Assembly: GCA_905331475.1 (NCBI GenBank)
Contig: CAJNYU010002049.1
Span: 4,979-68,978, forward strand
From: Rotaria socialis
Lineage: Eukaryota; Rotifera; Eurotatoria; Philodinida; Philodinidae
DNA: 64,000 nucleotides
Reading direction: 5' to 3'
Shown: piece by piece, positions 60,701 through 64,000 of the stretch
Position numbering within the stretch: position 1 is the first letter of the stretch
Layout: each line of letters starts with the position of its first letter
Position numbers and translations under genes: made by a program
Notes under the pieces: model-generated
The model's input: the letters and a program-made list of their open reading frames with translations, nothing else
What the model was told of the DNA's origin: nothing
The model's database searches: none

Positions 60701-62477
60701 ATGATCCCTATTAGGGCCTAATGTACATTCTGGTTTCAATTGTGATGCACATTTATTATGTAATGTCAATTGACACCAACGGCAATGCAGACCAGTTATA
60801 CCATTATAGGCTTTAATGGATTTTTTACATCGATCGCATCTAACAAAAAAGTACAAACAAATGTTAAAAGGAAAAACTCTCCGATTTTTCTATTATTCCA
60901 TTACTTTCCAGCACAATTGCCTTCAATCCAATGATGTAACATTATTGTATCAGATTTTCGTGCTTTGGCATAAGTTGAAATACAATTTGGTGGTGCTCTA
61001 TTAGCACATCGTTCATGAACAACATATCGACAAACTTGAAATTAATTGAATTTGTGTTTGTGGGTTTTTACAAAATATAAAACTTACATGTACAACATAG
61101 GCCTTGTTTGCCCAAACCAACAAGCATTGTCAAACAAAGATTACAGTATGCAGGTTTATTAAAATGTTTCAATCGCCATGAATGTATTCCATCATCTCTG
61201 ACATTCTAGAGAAAATGAAAATTGGTCAAAAGAAAAATTCATGTTTTTCTTTCTATTTACTGAATCAAGTCCAAGTAAAACAAGAAGTGGTGCTGTTGTT
61301 AAACCACCACGTTTCCATTCGTCTAAAGTAACAGCACCATCATTATCATAATCGATTTCTTTCATCATCGCTTCGAGTATCTAAATTTATTGTTGTTTTG
61401 ATTGGTTTTTTTTTGTAATTAAGGAACTCGAATTCTTACTGGTCTTAATTCCGATACATCCCAACCGAGATATTCAGCAACATTCATCATTTGATTAACA
61501 ATCGAATCAGTTTCCTAAATAATACAAAATAAAAGTTTTGATTTTCGTCTTGCTGATTTTGATTACAAACTTGTTTATCAAGTATTCCATTTCCATCTTC
61601 GTCGTATAACATAAACATGACTAAAGAAAAAAAATAAATCGCAACACTAAAATTAATCGATGATTTTATTTTTACATTCAAGTTTTTGTTCCGGCGTTCC
61701 ACCTTCGAGTAACGAAAAATAACAAATAATATCTTTGAAATAGATCCGTGCTGTATTAATATCGATTTGTTGTTGTGCTGTTGGATGAAGAAGAAGATGA
61801 TGATGATGATGATGATGATGAACGTCACGTATTATATCATTGCCAGATATTTTATTTAATAATTGTGAAAGAGACGTACGAAATACCCATGGATCATCTG
61901 TATTACTCACTGTTGTTACAGCTACGTATGAATAATATAGGATAGAAAAGTGAATTTAAAAAGTCAGCTTACCATTATTATGCATTGAATGAATCGAATG
62001 TAAGGAAGGATTTGATTTTCTTGATGATTGCCGAGAATTTCCTGGCGAATCATGATGTTGATCGTGTGAATTACCGCGACGTATAAGACTTTCATTTCCA
62101 CTATGACATATGCCTGTATAGAGTTAATCTTAAGTTTTATTTTTTTTTCGAAAATTCAACAAACCCGCTCGAGTTTTTGATTCAGCAATAACATCATCGG
62201 TGAATCGTTTTTGTCGAAAAAATTTTTCAGGTAGGAACGAAAAACTTGACGTCAATGGTTGCGGTGCAACTGGAGTTGCTGTTGTGCTTGTTGGTAGTGT
62301 TGCTGTTGCAAGCGGAAGAACGCCGATCGCCGATGTGGCATCGGCTGGTATACCTAATGCAGGCTTTTTTATAAACGATAAAAATAAATGTCGACATAGA
62401 TCTTCTGGTATATCAGAATTATCGACAAGTACATCAAGAAATTGTCGAAAGCCTTTATAATCAAGTTGCTAACAAAA

Positions 62478-62513
<36 letters not shown>

Positions 62514-62748
62514 ATTATTTTAATATACATAATAAATGAAATTACCTCATCATATTTATGAGCTAACCAAGTTGGATCTTTTTCAAGTATAGCAACAACA
62601 TCTTTAACTTTCTTGGGAGCATCTAAACAACGAAACAAAAAAAATATTATTATAAGAAAGTTGAAATATTAATTAGCTTACATGATATATAATCTTGTAG
62701 ACGTTGAAATTCGTCTGGTGACAGCTTATTCCAATCAAATCGATTCAT
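57766..62748 (-). CDS. DGK: Type I diacylglycerol kinase, about 21 exons
   Basis: Phosphorylates diacylglycerol to phosphatidic acid at membranes, under calcium control. Minus-strand exons: 62748-62682, 62622-62546, 62468-62165, 62113-61973, 61921-61676, 61620-61571, 61514-61440, 61380-61261, 61205-61088, 61034-60905, 60839-60665, 60615-60461, 60402-60328, 59147-59086, 59032-58755, 58697-58633, 58576-58486, 58415 to about 58310, 58203-58157, 58087-57967, 57916-57766; about 880 aa. Order: RVH-type N-terminus, low-complexity insert with eight His (near 61800), EF-hands DEDGNGILD and [12 protein letters not shown], two C1 zinc domains (HxW...CxxC), catalytic CCGGDGTVGW and [10 protein letters not shown], accessory domain. 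This is the alpha/beta/gamma class. The exon 18/19 junction needs a GC donor or another unseen splice site. Confidence 0.95.
59447..59844. mobile_element. hAT-type MITE in a DGK intron (398 bp)
   Basis: TAGGGGTGCA and TGCACCCCTA are perfect 10-bp inverted ends, with perfect 8-bp duplications TTGGCCAT at 59439-59446 and 59845-59852. The interior is almost wholly self-complementary (CAGCTC words, TTATGCCAAAAATACTATCC and its inverse). It lies in the 1180-nt intron between exons 13 and 14. Confidence 0.93.
62474..62514. repeat. (AAAG)n microsatellite in DGK intron 2
   Basis: About ten GAAA units between exons 2 and 3 of the kinase gene. Confidence 0.9.
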
Positions 62749-63598
62749 GGATGACAATCATCGGCGGGCAAATTTGTTTCATAGCTCGCTCGATTTGAAA
62801 GTAGTTTAGAGATTGAAAAATATAATTCGTTGTAAAAAAAAGTATTTATATCTAATTCAGGTCATCTAAAAACAGCAGCAAAACTTCGCACTTTTGCTTA
62901 ATATTTACAGCTAATTATGGTATAAAAATAGTTTCTTTTTATGAGATCGCCTTTCAATTTACTGCATCTGGTGCCCTGCTCATCGACTCATTTGTCTCTT
63001 CCTCTCTCTGTTATATTGTTGCTATTACTAACTGGTGTCATCAAATACTAATTTGACGCCCTACATCATTCTGTATGACAAGACTCCCGTTGAGAGTCAC
63101 AGAGCGCACCAAGATCAGACGGAAGGAAGAAAAAAGAGAAAAAAATGAAGAAGAAAAATAGAGTGAAAAAAAAGAAAGAGAGTTTATCCCAAAGTAGTAA
63201 CTTTGACACTTGTCTGTTCTGTCCTTCGTTTGACCAAAACTAAATTGAAGAGGCGAACATTAGCTATTTGTTTGTTTTTTTTGCTAAACTTCATATGGGA
63301 GTCATCAGATTACTTTATTTTGACGTCATCAAATCTTATCAATATCTCTTAGTGTATCGTCATCGAATAATAAGTTGTCGTCTAATGGGGAGCCACAATT
63401 TATTAATGTTGATAATCGAATCGAGAAAAGTAAAAGGAATATGAATCACCAAAAGTTATTTTTTATAATAAACAGTTCCAAATGTAACGTCTAATGATTA
63501 CCAGCAATGAAATATATGTCAATAGATAGTCAAATATTTAAATCGATAAGAAGATATGATAACAAAAATCTTTCTTCTTTTGTGCTTCGTCTTCATTT

Positions 63599-63602
<4 letters not shown>

Positions 63603-63630
<28 letters not shown>
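63603..63630. repeat. (TC)n microsatellite
   Basis: Uninterrupted CT/TC dinucleotide run of about 14 units. Confidence 0.95.
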
Positions 63631-63633
<3 letters not shown>

Positions 63634-63910
63634 ATGTATATATATACAAGATGCATGTTTGTATATGTGTGTGTTTCTCTTCACACACACACTTCCTCAT
63701 CAGTTATTTATCGTTTGAAAGGCAACAGTTTAATTAGGGAACACCCGTCCTGTAACAGAATAAAAATCGCGAAGCAAAACCTTCTATTTGCAAAAGAACT
63801 ATCCTCGAATATTGATTTAGTCGTTCAATGAGACATTCACCGTATGCAGATATGTTTTCATACAGTCAGCTTGCTGCTAATAATTCATTTAAATAACTCC
63901 TCATTATAAT

Positions 63911-63952
63911 TTTTTTCTTTTTCTTTTTCTTTTTCTTTTTCTTTTTTTTTTT
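63911..63952. repeat. (CTTTTT)n microsatellite
   Basis: About five CTTTTT units ending in a T run. Confidence 0.9.
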
Positions 63953-64000
63953 GAATCTCATTTGCATCTGTTAGTTCTGCTTCTTGCATTATTATGATTA

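Larger units (their letters stand above)
62749..64000. other. Upstream region of DGK, simple repeats only
   Basis: A purine-rich stretch lies near 63120-63180, a TC run at 63603-63630, short TG/CA runs near 63660-63690 and CTTTTT repeats at 63911-63952. Open frames here come from the repeats; no gene is supported. Confidence 0.5.

Noticed and set aside
62200-62460. Plus-strand frame of 86 codons
   Set aside because: It is antisense to DGK exon 3, which is supported by the protein family.

Overview
The window reads as nuclear DNA of a bdelloid rotifer. The composition is AT-rich. Introns are mostly 50-60 nt GT-AG introns inside animal genes (an 18-exon histidine ammonia-lyase, a 21-exon diacylglycerol kinase, a Cys-loop channel). 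Two ADP-ribosyltransferase fusion genes, fungal- or bacterial-looking genes among animal genes, and scattered TGTGGG-type telomere-like motifs all point the same way. No database search was possible; identities rest on recognised motifs, and exon models were read by hand from splice sites and reading frame.

Layout. 1-2106: 3' part of a LINE. 2321-4684 (+): ART-TPR gene. 4842-6703 (-): unknown four-exon gene whose last intron holds a telomere-like hairpin split by a hAT MITE. 6704-10221: no confident gene, one small solo-LTR-like fossil. 10222-11976 (-): fungal-type amino acid permease. 12027-14633: LTR-like fossil split by a 2.35-kb non-autonomous hAT element. 14634-24113: repeat-rich and gene-free, including a 17757-23617 island of AAACCCTT-type motifs. 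24114-26632 (-): six-exon ACS-family MFS transporter with MITE-like insertions in its last intron. 26972-27471: second hAT MITE. 27692-29076 (+): WWE-ART gene. 30272-31273 (-): small secreted protein gene with a MITE inside. 32419-33218: GTAC-rich element. 34000-34325 (-): isolated last exon of a gamma-glutamylcyclotransferase-like gene. 34350-39475: three copies of a 0.56-0.6 kb repeat, two of them flanking two small membrane-protein genes, with a 140-nt assembly gap. 40136-40603: long palindrome. 45785-48163 (-): fossil MACPF gene. 49470-52618 (+): histidine ammonia-lyase. 53869-54621 (+): bacterial-type SDR. 55019-56613 (+): nicotinic-type channel subunit. 57766-62748 (-): type I diacylglycerol kinase with a third hAT MITE in its largest intron.

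The genes do not form a pathway. The window mixes conserved animal metabolism and signalling genes (HAL, DGK, Cys-loop receptor) with likely horizontally acquired uptake and redox genes (amino acid permease, ACS transporter, SDR) and bdelloid-style ART fusions. Between them lie densely nested small DNA elements, whose target-site duplications let several insertion events be ordered.
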